Source: Aurantiacibacter poecillastricola
GTDB taxonomy: Bacteria > Pseudomonadota > Alphaproteobacteria > Sphingomonadales > Sphingomonadaceae
DNA length: 64,000 bases
Assembly (NCBI RefSeq): GCF_030730945.1
Contig: NZ_JAVAMS010000001.1
Location: 248,001-312,000 of the forward strand
Direction: 5' to 3'
Shown here: positions 8,455 to 18,581 of the stretch, one piece after another
How the letters are laid out: the number at the start of each line of letters is the position of its first letter
Numbering within the stretch: position 1 is the first letter of the stretch
Notes under the pieces: model-generated
What the model was told of the DNA's origin: nothing
The model's database searches: none
The model's input: the letters and a program-made list of their open reading frames with translations, nothing else
Translations under genes and position numbers: made by a program

Positions 8455-9849
8455 ATGCGGCCCATTGCCCACCCCCCTACGCCCGGCTGGAGCGCCGAGG
8501 CCATCGAAACGCTCCGCCTCGCGGGGCCGCTGGCGCTCGCCAACCTGCTGCAGATGTTCATCTACTCCATCGACGTGATCTTTATCGCGCGGCTCGGGGC
8601 TGACGAACTGGCGGCGTCCTCGCTCGCGGTGTCGGTGTTCGGACTGCTGATCTGGTCGCTGAGCGGACTTGTGGGAGCGGTCGCGCCGATCATGGCGGCA
8701 GAGCTTGGCGCGCGCGGCCCTGCCCTGCGGCCTGTTCGCCGCTCGGTACGCATGGCGCTGTGGCTGTCGGTGGGCTGCGGCATCGCGGCGATGGGCCTTT
8801 GCGCTCTTGCCGAGGAGGTCATGCTGCTGGCCGGGCAGGAGGCGCATGTCGCGGCGCTGGCGGGCGAATATACCGACCTGCTGCTGTTCTCGACGATCCC
8901 CATGATCGCCGCGGGCGTGCTGCGCAATTTCGTCTCCACCCTCGGACGTCCAATCTTCGCCACGCTCATCACCGCGCTCGGCATCGGGGTGAACGCGCTG
9001 GCGAACTGGATGTTCGTGTTCGGCAACTGGGGCGCGCCGGCATTGGGCCTGCAGGGCGCCGCCATTGCCACGATCTTCACCACCGTCGCGATCCTGCTCG
9101 CCTACGTGCTCGCCATCCGCATCGACCCGCGCCTGCATCGCTATCACGTGTTCGGCTTCTTCTGGCGACCCGACTGGGCCCGGCTGGAGGAAATCGTCCG
9201 GATCGGCACGCCCATCGCGCTCACCATCCTTGCCGAGGCGGGGATCTTTGCCACTGCGCCATTCCTGCTTGGCCTGCTCGGGCCGGACCAGCTGGCCGCA
9301 CACGCCATTGCGCTGCAAATTGTCGCGATCATGTTCCAGGTGCCTTTCGGCGTGAGCCAGGCGGCAACGATCCGGGTCGGCTATTTCTTCGGTGCGCGCG
9401 ACCGCATCGGTATCGGCCGCGCCGGTGCGACCGCCATCGTCATGGGAGGCGGCTTCATGGGCCTTACCGCGCTGCTGCTCCTTCTCGCCCCGGAATACCT
9501 CATCGCCGTCTATACCGATCCCTGGAACCCGGAGGAGCCCGCCATGGTCGCCTGGGCGCTGTCCTTCCTGGCGGTGGGCGCGGCCTTCCAGCTTTTCGAC
9601 GGATTGCAGGTGGTGGCCGCAGGAGCTCTGCGCGGGCTCAAGGATACGCGCGTGCCGATGTGGATCGCGGTCTTCTCCTACTGGGTGCCGGGCATGGGCA
9701 TGGCGGTGCTGCTGGGGTTCTACACGCCGCTGGAAGGTGTCGGCGTATGGATCGGCCTTGCAACAGGCCTTGTCTGCGCCGCAGCATTGCTTACGTGGCG
9801 TTGGCACCGCCGCGAAGCGCTGGGCCTGACGCAGCCCGGCGTGACATAA
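8455..9849 (+). CDS. MATE family efflux transporter (NorM-like)
   Basis: 464 aa with about 12 membrane helices in two homologous halves, as expected for MATE drug/Na+(H+) antiporters. Typical segments are LADELAASSLAVSVFGL-like text after helix 1 and PFGVSQAATIRVGYFFGARD in the second half. The start at 8455 (MRPIAHPPTPGWS) gives the normal short cytoplasmic N-terminus; a frame extension to 8341 overlaps the divergent promoter of the cytochrome gene and was not used. The substrate is unknown. Confidence 0.88.
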   Translation: MRPIAHPPTPGWSAEAIETLRLAGPLALANLLQMFIYSIDVIFIARLGADELAASSLAVSVFGLLIWSLSGLVGAVAPIMAAELGARGPALRPVRRSVRMALWLSVGCGIAAMGLCALAEEVMLLAGQEAHVAALAGEYTDLLLFSTIPMIAAGVLRNFVSTLGRPIFATLITALGIGVNALANWMFVFGNWGAPALGLQGAAIATIFTTVAILLAYVLAIRIDPRLHRYHVFGFFWRPDWARLEEIVRIGTPIALTILAEAGIFATAPFLLGLLGPDQLAAHAIALQIVAIMFQVPFGVSQAATIRVGYFFGARDRIGIGRAGATAIVMGGGFMGLTALLLLLAPEYLIAVYTDPWNPEEPAMVAWALSFLAVGAAFQLFDGLQVVAAGALRGLKDTRVPMWIAVFSYWVPGMGMAVLLGFYTPLEGVGVWIGLATGLVCAAALLTWRWHRREALGLTQPGVT

Positions 9850-9938
9850 CCCGGCACGGCCCCGGACTGCCGCAGCGCCCGAAAAATTCGCCGCCTTCCC
9901 CATTGACTCGCAATGAACGCGCAACCAAATGCGCGTGG

Positions 9939-9965
9939 CTGGCACTCTCGGTCGGAGAGTGCCAA
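9939..9965 (+). promoter_or_regulatory. CIRCE operator (HrcA site) upstream of groESL
   Basis: The inverted repeat CTGGCACTC - 9 nt - GAGTGCCAA closely matches the CIRCE consensus (TTAGCACTC-N9-GAGTGCTAA), 34 nt before groES. CIRCE is bound by the HrcA repressor, so groESL is expected to be heat-inducible through HrcA; hrcA itself is not in the window. Confidence 0.93.
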
Positions 9966-9998
9966 TTGTAACAACTCAAATGGAAGAGGTCATAGACA

Positions 9999-10286
9999 AT
10001 GGCATTCCGTCCGCTGCACGACCGCGTACTGGTCCGCCGCCTCGAGGCCGAAGAAAAGACGGCCGGTGGCATCATCATCCCCGATAGCGCTAAGGAAAAG
10101 CCGAGCGAGGGCGAAGTCGTCGCCGTCGGCAACGGCTCCAAGGCCGAAGACGGCACCGTCACCGCCCTCGACGTGAAGGCCGGCGACCGCGTGCTGTTCG
10201 GCAAGTGGTCCGGCACCGAGGTGAAGATCGACGGCGAAGACCTGATCATCATGAAGGAAAGCGACATCATGGGCGTGCTGGGCTGA
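9999..10286 (+). CDS. groES: Co-chaperonin GroES
   Basis: 95 aa, full length. It has the typical start [20 protein letters not shown], the mobile loop [16 protein letters not shown], and the C-terminal block [19 protein letters not shown]. It forms the heptameric lid of the GroEL chamber. It lies directly downstream of the CIRCE element and 59 nt before groEL. Confidence 0.98.
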   Translation: MAFRPLHDRVLVRRLEAEEKTAGGIIIPDSAKEKPSEGEVVAVGNGSKAEDGTVTALDVKAGDRVLFGKWSGTEVKIDGEDLIIMKESDIMGVLG

Positions 10287-10303
10287 TTGCCCGCATCCGC
10301 TGA

Positions 10304-11998
<1,695 letters not shown>

Positions 11999-12029
11999 GC
12001 CCGGCCATCCAACCGACGAACCACAAAAT

Positions 12030-12062
12030 GGCCCGGCGAGAGCGATCTCGCCGGGCCTTTTT
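12030..12062 (+). terminator. Rho-independent terminator after groEL
   Basis: An 11-bp stem GGCCCGGCGAG / CTCGCCGGGCC (12030-12040 and 12047-12057), loop AGCGAT, then five T. Convergent with the regulator gene that ends at 12068. Confidence 0.9.
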
Positions 12063-12067
12063 CGTGC

Positions 12068-13357
12068 CTATTCGGGAAGCTGCGCGATGAAGCTGTCGAT
12101 GGCGTCCATCATCTGAGCGAAGGCAGGCTCCGTATCGATGGGGATGTGATTGTTCGACGGCAAGGTCATGAGCTCGGCCCGCGGCATCGCGGCGGCGATC
12201 TGCGCGCTCATCTTGGGAGAGACGCGCCGGTCACCGCGGCTGTGGAGGACGAGCGTCGGCGTATCCACCTCGGCCATGGTCTCGCGCACGTCGATATTGC
12301 CGAACACGTCGATGAAGCGCGCGGCGTTCCTTGCATCGGTCGTCTGCCGCTGAAAGCTGTTGAACCGCTCGAGCTGTTCGGGAGAAGCGCTGGGCAGGAA
12401 GCTGTGGGAGAAGATCTGCCGGTACGCCGGTGAATCGTCGCCCCAGCCATGCCGCACCAGGGTCATTTCCGCCTCGCCGCGTTCGACCTTGGCCGGGTCC
12501 GGATTGGCCCGCCATCCTGTTGGATAGGCGCCGATGAGGATGAGACCGCTCACGCGTCCGGGATGGCGGCGGGCGTATTCGATCGACACCGCTCCGCCCT
12601 GGCTCACCCCGATGAGGGGAAATCGCTCCAGCTCCAGCGTGTCGGCGACGCATTCGAGGTCGCTGACGAAGGCGTCGAAGGAGAGGTCGTCCACGTTCCA
12701 GTCGCTGAGGCCGTTGCCGCGCTCGTCATAGCGATAGATGCGGTACCGGCGCGCCAGGTGCATGACGAAGCCCGACCACACCGGCACTTCCAGTTCGGCG
12801 TCCAGGTGGCTCAGCCAGTTCGCGGCTTTCAGCACGGGTCGGCCCTGCCCCATGGCGGCATAGGCGACCCGCGTGCCGTCGCTGGCATGGGTGTAACGGA
12901 TCGTCTGGCGCGGACAGGCATCGCTGGCGAGCGGGACCGGTACATCGCTGCTCGGCGTATGGACCTGCGTTGCCGCACGCTCGCGCAGGTCGACCAGCCA
13001 TGCTGCGTAATCGTCGTGCTCGCCGCTTTCGGTCGCCACCAGCAGCCGCTCTCCCGCCGCGCTATCGATGGTGAGTGCGTTTTCGGGAACGCTAAGACAG
13101 ACGCCGTTTCGATCCGCCTCGAGCCAGTCGCAGTCTTCGCCCAGCGCCTTTTTAAGTCGGGTAAGCGCCCAGCGCAGGCCGCCGCGTGGATCCGCGGCCT
13201 TGTCCCAGAACATTTCGCACAGCCGCAAGCGGTGGATGCGCCTGCCTTCCACGGCGAGATAGGCCAGCAAGGCACGGGCCTTGCGCGATTTGGGCAGCTC
13301 GACCGGCGCGCCGTGGGCAGTCAGCGAGATATCCTCGCTCAGGACGATGTGGATCAT
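12068..13357 (-). CDS. SARP-like winged-helix / alpha-beta hydrolase fusion regulator
   Basis: 429 aa from the start MIHIVLSEDI; an upstream TTG/GTG-type extension is less likely. Residues of about 1-100 form an OmpR/DnrI-type DNA-binding domain: KSRKARALLAYLAVEGRR, the LCEMFWDKAADPRGGLRWAL helices and LTRLKKALGED are the hallmarks of the SARP/AfsR winged helix. Residues of about 160-429 are an alpha/beta hydrolase with nucleophile motif GVSQGG, a late acid (HSRGDRRVS) and histidine (SNNHIPID), so the triad looks intact. The hydrolase probably acts as a ligand-sensing or ligand-cleaving module. The gene is divergent from a micropeptide/methyltransferase pair, and TACCACG direct repeats lie between them. 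Confidence 0.85.
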   Translation of the reverse strand: MIHIVLSEDISLTAHGAPVELPKSRKARALLAYLAVEGRRIHRLRLCEMFWDKAADPRGGLRWALTRLKKALGEDCDWLEADRNGVCLSVPENALTIDSAAGERLLVATESGEHDDYAAWLVDLRERAATQVHTPSSDVPVPLASDACPRQTIRYTHASDGTRVAYAAMGQGRPVLKAANWLSHLDAELEVPVWSGFVMHLARRYRIYRYDERGNGLSDWNVDDLSFDAFVSDLECVADTLELERFPLIGVSQGGAVSIEYARRHPGRVSGLILIGAYPTGWRANPDPAKVERGEAEMTLVRHGWGDDSPAYRQIFSHSFLPSASPEQLERFNSFQRQTTDARNAARFIDVFGNIDVRETMAEVDTPTLVLHSRGDRRVSPKMSAQIAAAMPRAELMTLPSNNHIPIDTEPAFAQMMDAIDSFIAQLPE

Positions 13358-13382
13358 GCCGCCTACCCCTCGAAAAGGCCGA

Positions 13383-13421
13383 TACCACGCAAATACCACG
13401 AAACGAGGCGCAATTACCACG
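13383..13421 (+). promoter_or_regulatory. Heptamer direct repeats (TACCACG x3), candidate operator of the SARP-like regulator
   Basis: TACCACG occurs at 13383-13389, 13394-13400 and 13415-13421, i.e. starts spaced 11 and 21 bp apart on the same strand. SARP-family regulators are known to bind heptameric direct repeats with 11-bp (or about 22-bp) periodicity. The site is in the 132-bp divergent gap beside a SARP-like regulator gene. Binding is inferred. Confidence 0.6.
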
Positions 13422-13489
13422 CCAACGACTTCGCCCGCTTCAATGCCTTTCGATCAAAAGGGCATCATCGAAACACGGGAGTACGAAAA

Positions 13490-13594
13490 ATGTCTGAGAA
13501 TTTCTTCGCCACGATGATCGCCGCTTGGGCGCTGGTCATCCTGAGCTTCGCCAATTCGCAGCATGTCGCGTTCGCGGCCGCTGCCTTTGCCTGA
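13490..13594 (+). CDS. 34-aa hydrophobic micropeptide upstream of methyltransferase
   Basis: A short frame with GGGAG (13477-13481) 8 nt before ATG. The product MSENFFATMIAAWALVILSF... has one membrane-spanning helix and an Ala/Phe-rich tail ending AAAAFA. It stops 22 nt before the methyltransferase gene, which has its own AAGGAG. Size, composition and placement mirror the 42-aa gene at 2563-2691. It may be a translated leader or a small membrane protein; no family recognised. Confidence 0.55.
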   Translation: MSENFFATMIAAWALVILSFANSQHVAFAAAAFA

Positions 13595-13616
13595 TTACTT
13601 ACCAAGGAGAATTGAT

Positions 13617-14690
13617 ATGTGTCTTGCCCATAGCAAAGTGATCGACGGGTTTGCCGCGCAGAACGAATTGCCGGCCTTCGCGGCGGGCCTGATCGATACG
13701 CTCAACAAGGGCGCGGTGGCGATGGCGCTGTCCATCGGCCATCGCACCGGCCTGTTCGACGCCATGCGGTCCGCGGAGGCGAAAAGCCCCGCGGACTGGG
13801 CGCGCGAAACCGGCCTCAACGAACGCTACGTTACCGAATGGCTTGGCGCGATGGCGACCGCGGGGATCGTCTCCATCGACGAGGCCGGTCGCTACGCGCT
13901 GCCCGCCGAACATGCCCGTTTCCTGGGCGTGGATGCGCCCGATGGCACCATGTCCGGCATGATGCAGTGGATCGGCGTGCTCGCACCCGTCGAGACCCAG
14001 ATCGTCGACTGTTTCCGCAAGGGTGGGGGCGTGCCCTACAGCGCCTATAGCCGCTTCCACGACGTAATGGAGGAAGAGGGCAAGCTCACTTTCGACGCCG
14101 ACGCCACGCTCGGCCTGGTGCCGGATCTCGTCGCGAAGCTGGAGGCGGGCATCGACGTGCTGGACGTGGGTTGCGGGCGCGGAAGAGCCCTGCGGATCCT
14201 CGCCGAGCGCTTTCCCAACAGCCGCTTCACCGGCTACGACCTTTCGGCAGAAGCCATCGCTACGGCGCGGGACAAGGCGAGCGGCCTTGGCAATATCCGC
14301 TTCGTCGTGCTCGACTGCATGAAGATGGACGATGAGGACGCTTTCGATCTCGTCTTCACCTTCGATGCCATACACGACCAGCCGCATCCCGCCGTGCTGC
14401 TGCGCAATATCCGCCGGGCGCTGAGAAGCGACGGCGTGTATATCGGGCAGGACATCTGGGCACATACGGATACCGCCGACAACCTCCAGCACCCGCTGGC
14501 CCCGTTCATCTACACGATCAGCCTGATGCACTGCATGACGGTTAGCCTGGCGCAGGGCGGGATCGGCCTTGGTGCGGCCTGGGGCGAGGAAAAGGCCCGC
14601 GAGATGCTGGCCGAGGCGGGCTTCGGTAAGGTGGAGATGCACCGCCTGGAGCACGACATACAGAACGCCTATTACGTCTGCCGGACCTGA
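13617..14690 (+). CDS. SAM-dependent methyltransferase with N-terminal winged helix (Rv2258c-like)
   Basis: 357 aa. The N-terminal half (SIGHRTGLFDAM, WARETGLNERYVTEWLGAM) is the winged-helix segment found in Rv2258c-type and O-methyltransferase-like proteins. The Rossmann methyltransferase follows with motif I DVLDVGCGRGRAL, an acidic loop TGYDLSAEA and LVFTFDAIHDQPHP. ATG 13617 has AAGGAG at 13604-13609. The family is often annotated as transcriptional regulator/methyltransferase; the substrate is unknown. It is divergent from the SARP-like regulator, which is its probable controller. The C-terminus (DIQNAYYVCR) is intact. Confidence 0.85.
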   Translation: MCLAHSKVIDGFAAQNELPAFAAGLIDTLNKGAVAMALSIGHRTGLFDAMRSAEAKSPADWARETGLNERYVTEWLGAMATAGIVSIDEAGRYALPAEHARFLGVDAPDGTMSGMMQWIGVLAPVETQIVDCFRKGGGVPYSAYSRFHDVMEEEGKLTFDADATLGLVPDLVAKLEAGIDVLDVGCGRGRALRILAERFPNSRFTGYDLSAEAIATARDKASGLGNIRFVVLDCMKMDDEDAFDLVFTFDAIHDQPHPAVLLRNIRRALRSDGVYIGQDIWAHTDTADNLQHPLAPFIYTISLMHCMTVSLAQGGIGLGAAWGEEKAREMLAEAGFGKVEMHRLEHDIQNAYYVCRT

Positions 14691-14709
14691 GGGGGCATCG
14701 AGGTAGGCG

Positions 14710-14744
14710 AGGGCCGGGAGGAGAATATCCTTTCGGCCCTTTTA
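14710..14744 (+). terminator. Terminator after the methyltransferase gene
   Basis: Stem AGGGCCG / CGGCCCT (14710-14716 and 14734-14740), probably extended inward by GGA/TCC, followed by TTTT. It lies between convergent genes. Confidence 0.6.
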
Positions 14745-14757
14745 TGTGCGTAGATGC

Positions 14758-17028
14758 TCAGCCGCCCATGCGGCTCTCTTCCACCGCTTGCAGGACGTCC
14801 TCGCTCCAGGTGACGGGATATTGCGTCTGCGGATTGAAGACGCCGTTCCGATAGCTCGCCGCCTCGGCGGCAGCGATTTCCGCGGCGGTTAGGTGCTCGC
14901 TCGGCTCCAGCGCGAAAACGTCGATGCCGCGCGTGATTTCCGTCGCGTAGATGCGGCCATTGTACCAGTAGGCGGACCAGTATCCGCCCGTCACCAGCTG
15001 GTCGGCATCCACCGGGCCACGGTCGAAATAGGCGATTTCGTAGGGATTGGCGGGATCGGTGAAGTCGATCACCGAGATGCCGCCCTGGTACCAGGCCTGC
15101 ACGAAGATGTTGCGGCCCGGCACCGGGATGATCGAGCCGTTATGGGCGACGCAGTTCTCGGTCTCTCCCTGCGGTGCGGGCAGCTTGTACGTGCCGCGAT
15201 ATTCCAGCTCTCCATCGACGATGGCGTAAAAGGCGTTCGCGCCCCAGCCGCGCGGATCGGAAGCTTGGCAGCGCGGACGCCCACCGCCGCCCCACTCGTC
15301 GGTGAAGAGCACCACGTCGCCGGTATTGTTGAACGTGGCGGAGTGCCAGTAGGCGAAGCCGGGATCGACAACCTCGTCCTTGCGGACCGGGTTGAGCGGG
15401 TCGGTGATGTCGAAGATGATGCCGTTGCCGCTGCAGGCGCCTGCCGCGAGGTTCAGGCTGGGGAACACGGTGATGTCGTGGCACTGGTCGGTGCGGCGGG
15501 TATCCTGTGTGTCCTCGCCATGGTCACCCCCTCCCCACAGCCCGGCCAGCCGTCCCGTCTCGGGATCAGCGAAAACGCGGGGGCTGGAGACGATGCGTGC
15601 CTGCGCGGGATCGGCAAGCGGAATCTCGATCACGTCGATGCTGAACAGGGCGGTCCGCTCGTCACCCGGCACTTCGCCGATGCAGAACTCCAGCTCCTCG
15701 GTTTCGCGCACGCTACCGGTGCCCGAATTGTAGACGATGAGGCTGGTTTCGGTACGTTCGACGATGGAGTGCGTATGGCTGCCGCGGCAGGTTTGCACCT
15801 GGCCAACCTGGCGGGGGCGGGTGATGTCGGAAATGTCGAAGATGCGAAGGCCGCGGAAGCGATCCTCGCTCACCCGGTCGGTTACGCCCTCGAGCCCGCA
15901 ATCGGTGCGGCCGCGGGTTTCCTCGACGCTCATGATGAGGATGTCACCGGCGATGGAGACGTCGCCCTGCCCGCCGGGGCACACCACCGAGCTGACGAGC
16001 CGGGGCACCCCGTCCTCACCCAGGCGGTAGGCGTTGAAGCCGTGGTAATTGCCCGCCACCATCAAGTCGCCGGAAAAGGCGATATCGGTGTTGGAGAAGC
16101 TGAGCATGCCGCCGCGCTCGGCAAAGCGGCGCTCCTCTTCCTCGCCTTCGGTGGTACGCGGATCGTCGCCGCCTGCCATCGCAGCGTGGGCGGCGTGATC
16201 CTCCATCGCGTCGGCTTCCCCGGTTTCGTCCTCCTCATCCTCCTCGGCGGGGAGTTCGGGGCGGAGCTCGCCGGGATTGTCGGGATCGAAGAAGCCCGCC
16301 GGCTTGCGCAGGAAAGCCACGTGGCGAAGGTTGCTGATCGCTTCCTCGGCATCGAACAGGCCCGCGGCCAGCAAGGCGCGCGGATCGTCGGAGAGGCTGG
16401 CCAGCACCGCGTTCATCCGCTCGATCTCGGCATTCTGGTCGTTCACCACATCGTTGGTGAACTGGTACATGACCGGATCGGCGGCAGTGCCGCGCAGGTT
16501 GTGCAATTCCTCCACCATGGTGACTGCGCCGCGGTGGTGGCGCACCATCAGCTCGAGGAAATAGCGGTCGAACACGGTGCCGCGCGCGGCTTCCAGCGCT
16601 TCCATCTGCTCGGGCGTGGCCATGCCCATCATCCCGGCATGATCGGCGTGGCCCATGCCGGCCATCTCCACCGGCTCGCCCCGCTCTTCCAGCCAGTCGC
16701 GCATGAACGACATCTCGTCCTCCTGCGAGGCATCGATGCGGCCCGCCACAGCAACAATCTCGGGCGTATTGGTTCGCTCCTGCACCAGCGCGGCCATGTC
16801 GACGGCCTGCTGGTGGTGGACGATCATGCCTTGCATGAAGGCGACGTCCGCCGGGGAATAGCCGTTGCGGGCAAGGTCGGTCGCCTCGTCCTCGCTCAGC
16901 GCGCGCGGCTCTGCCCCCACGGCGCCGGGCAGCACGATGGGAACGTCCTGCGCGCTTGCGGCAGGGGCGCTCGCCAGCAGCAGGGCGGCGAGCGAGGCGC
17001 TGCAGGAATAGCGGATGCGGTTGGTCAT
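14758..17028 (-). CDS. Exported DUF305 plus LVIVD-repeat protein
   Basis: 756 aa with a signal peptide (cleavage near ASAQD). The N-terminal part is a DUF305 domain, seen from the repeated metal-binding-like motifs MIVHHQQAVDMA and MVRHHRGAVTM and a Met/His-rich segment (GMGHADHAGMMGM) between them. An acidic linker (about residues 270-300) leads to a C-terminal region with LVIVD-type beta-propeller repeats (YHGFNAYRL, LRIFDISDITRPRQVG, GISVIDFTDPANPYEIAYFD). The Met/His content suggests copper or another soft metal, but this is inference. The start at 17028 was chosen because it directly precedes the signal sequence. The protein is probably periplasmic. Confidence 0.85.
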   Translation of the reverse strand: MTNRIRYSCSASLAALLLASAPAASAQDVPIVLPGAVGAEPRALSEDEATDLARNGYSPADVAFMQGMIVHHQQAVDMAALVQERTNTPEIVAVAGRIDASQEDEMSFMRDWLEERGEPVEMAGMGHADHAGMMGMATPEQMEALEAARGTVFDRYFLELMVRHHRGAVTMVEELHNLRGTAADPVMYQFTNDVVNDQNAEIERMNAVLASLSDDPRALLAAGLFDAEEAISNLRHVAFLRKPAGFFDPDNPGELRPELPAEEDEEDETGEADAMEDHAAHAAMAGGDDPRTTEGEEEERRFAERGGMLSFSNTDIAFSGDLMVAGNYHGFNAYRLGEDGVPRLVSSVVCPGGQGDVSIAGDILIMSVEETRGRTDCGLEGVTDRVSEDRFRGLRIFDISDITRPRQVGQVQTCRGSHTHSIVERTETSLIVYNSGTGSVRETEELEFCIGEVPGDERTALFSIDVIEIPLADPAQARIVSSPRVFADPETGRLAGLWGGGDHGEDTQDTRRTDQCHDITVFPSLNLAAGACSGNGIIFDITDPLNPVRKDEVVDPGFAYWHSATFNNTGDVVLFTDEWGGGGRPRCQASDPRGWGANAFYAIVDGELEYRGTYKLPAPQGETENCVAHNGSIIPVPGRNIFVQAWYQGGISVIDFTDPANPYEIAYFDRGPVDADQLVTGGYWSAYWYNGRIYATEITRGIDVFALEPSEHLTAAEIAAAEAASYRNGVFNPQTQYPVTWSEDVLQAVEESRMGG

Positions 17029-17192
17029 TTTGATGCGGTTCCCGTAATCTGGTTTCTTGCGAACCCATAGGCACCGCAAAGGGGCACCGCGTCAAGCCGG
17101 GACCTTCGCTCAGGCGAACCTGCCGGCCACTTGCCCGGCGCCCGTATCGGGCGTAGCTTTCCCGGCGAGAGGGACGAAGGGGAGGACACGTC

Positions 17193-17990
17193 ATGCGTCA
17201 TATCATGCTAGCGGGCGCGCTGGTGCTCGGCCTGTCGGCCTGCAACTCCGATGGCGAGGTCGAACAGGCCGACGCTGCGGCGCAGGAATACACCGCCAGC
17301 CGCTACATGCAGGCAGTGAACGACGTTGCCCGGATGGACGACCGCGAATTCGACGAGATGCGCAAGCCCGGCGAGCTGCTCGCCTTCGCGCAGATCGACA
17401 AGGGCGACGTGGTGGGCGACTTCATCATGGGCGGCGGCTACGTCACCCGCTTGCTGGCGATGGCGGTGGGCGCGAACGGCAAGGTCTATGCCTTCCAACC
17501 CGAGGAGTTCATCGCCTTCCGCCCCGAATATGCCGACGAGCAGGATGCCGCCGTCGCGCCCTATGCCGATGCGGAGGGGAACCCGGTCAACGTCTTTCCC
17601 CTGCGCGGCCCGGTGGCACAGCCCGGCTGGCCCGAACCGCTCGACACCATCATCACCGTGATGAACTTTCACGACCTCTACCTCTCGGACTTCCCGGAGG
17701 GCACGGCGCAGACCGCGATTGCCAGCCTGTACGATGCGCTGAAACCCGGCGGCACGCTGGTGGTGGTGGATCATCTCGCGGTGGAAGGCGGCGGTGTGGA
17801 CGCAGCCAATAGCGAGCACCGGATGGACCGCGAGATGGCGATGGCGGCGCTCACCGATGCGGGTTTCGTCCTGGAGGAAGAGTCCGACCTTTATTCCCGC
17901 CCCGACGATCCACGCACCGCCAATGTTTTCGACGAAGGCATCCGCGGCCAGACGGACCAGTTCGCCTGGCGCCTGCGAAAGCCGGAATAG
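17193..17990 (+). CDS. Exported methyltransferase-like lipoprotein
   Basis: 265 aa. The N-terminus has a lipobox (LVLGLSACNSD, Cys17), so the protein should be exported and lipidated. The rest resembles a class I SAM methyltransferase fold: VVGDFIMGGGYVTRLLAMAVGANGKVYAFQ at the cofactor loop and LKPGGTLVVVDHLA in the second half. Similar exported predicted methyltransferases exist in proteobacteria. A SAM-using enzyme in the periplasm would be unusual, so the fold may have another role. GGGGAGGA precedes the ATG. Confidence 0.75.
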   Translation: MRHIMLAGALVLGLSACNSDGEVEQADAAAQEYTASRYMQAVNDVARMDDREFDEMRKPGELLAFAQIDKGDVVGDFIMGGGYVTRLLAMAVGANGKVYAFQPEEFIAFRPEYADEQDAAVAPYADAEGNPVNVFPLRGPVAQPGWPEPLDTIITVMNFHDLYLSDFPEGTAQTAIASLYDALKPGGTLVVVDHLAVEGGGVDAANSEHRMDREMAMAALTDAGFVLEEESDLYSRPDDPRTANVFDEGIRGQTDQFAWRLRKPE

Positions 17991-18063
17991 CGCGGTTTCT
18001 CGGCACATTTCCAGCGCCTGCCCGTTGGTCCCGCAGAACCCATAATGGCAGGAGAGAACCCAC

Positions 18064-18471
18064 GTGAAAGTCCCCCACAAAGCCCATGTCGCCCTCGTCG
18101 ATGGAACGCGTTTCGTGCTGCTGCGCAATGAAGGCCAGATCTTCGAACCCAAGCTGGTGATGGTCGAGGAACCGGATCTCGAGGAGACGAATTTCAGCGC
18201 CGGGGTGAAGCATCAGGACAGGGGCAGCCAGATAACCGGCAATACCGACCTCAACGAGCTCGCCCACGGTGCTGCCGCCGCCGAGTGGCTCAATGCCAAG
18301 GCGCTCGCCAACGACATAGAGGAACTGGTGGTCGTCGCCGATCCCAAGACACTGGGAGAAATGCGCCGCCACTATCATTCCGAACTGGAAAAACGACTGG
18401 TCGGCGAAGTGGACAAGGCGCTGACGCACGAACCGCTCGAAAAGGTCGGGAAGGTGCTTGCCGGGGCTTGA
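18064..18471 (+). CDS. Host attachment family protein (baeRF-like)
   Basis: 135 aa, starting with GTG after a clear CAGGAGAG site. It matches the small family annotated as required for attachment to host cells: VALVDGTRFVLLRNEG at the N-terminus and LVVVADPKTLGEMRRHYH followed by KRLVGEVDKALTHEPLEKV at the C-terminus. The fold is related to eRF1 domain 2-like proteins. Cytoplasmic; true function uncertain. Confidence 0.8.
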   Translation: MKVPHKAHVALVDGTRFVLLRNEGQIFEPKLVMVEEPDLEETNFSAGVKHQDRGSQITGNTDLNELAHGAAAAEWLNAKALANDIEELVVVADPKTLGEMRRHYHSELEKRLVGEVDKALTHEPLEKVGKVLAGA

Positions 18472-18581
18472 TCGCCGCGCCTGTTACAATACAACCTGAA
18501 ATCCGCGCGGTTCGTCGCATCGACGGGCCGCGCGGTCGATGATTCATATTTTGCTAAGCACGTTTACGGCACTAAACGCAT

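Noticed and set aside
14893..17070. Plus-strand 725-codon frame opposite the DUF305/LVIVD gene
   Set aside because: No domain; the minus-strand protein has a signal peptide and clear motifs.
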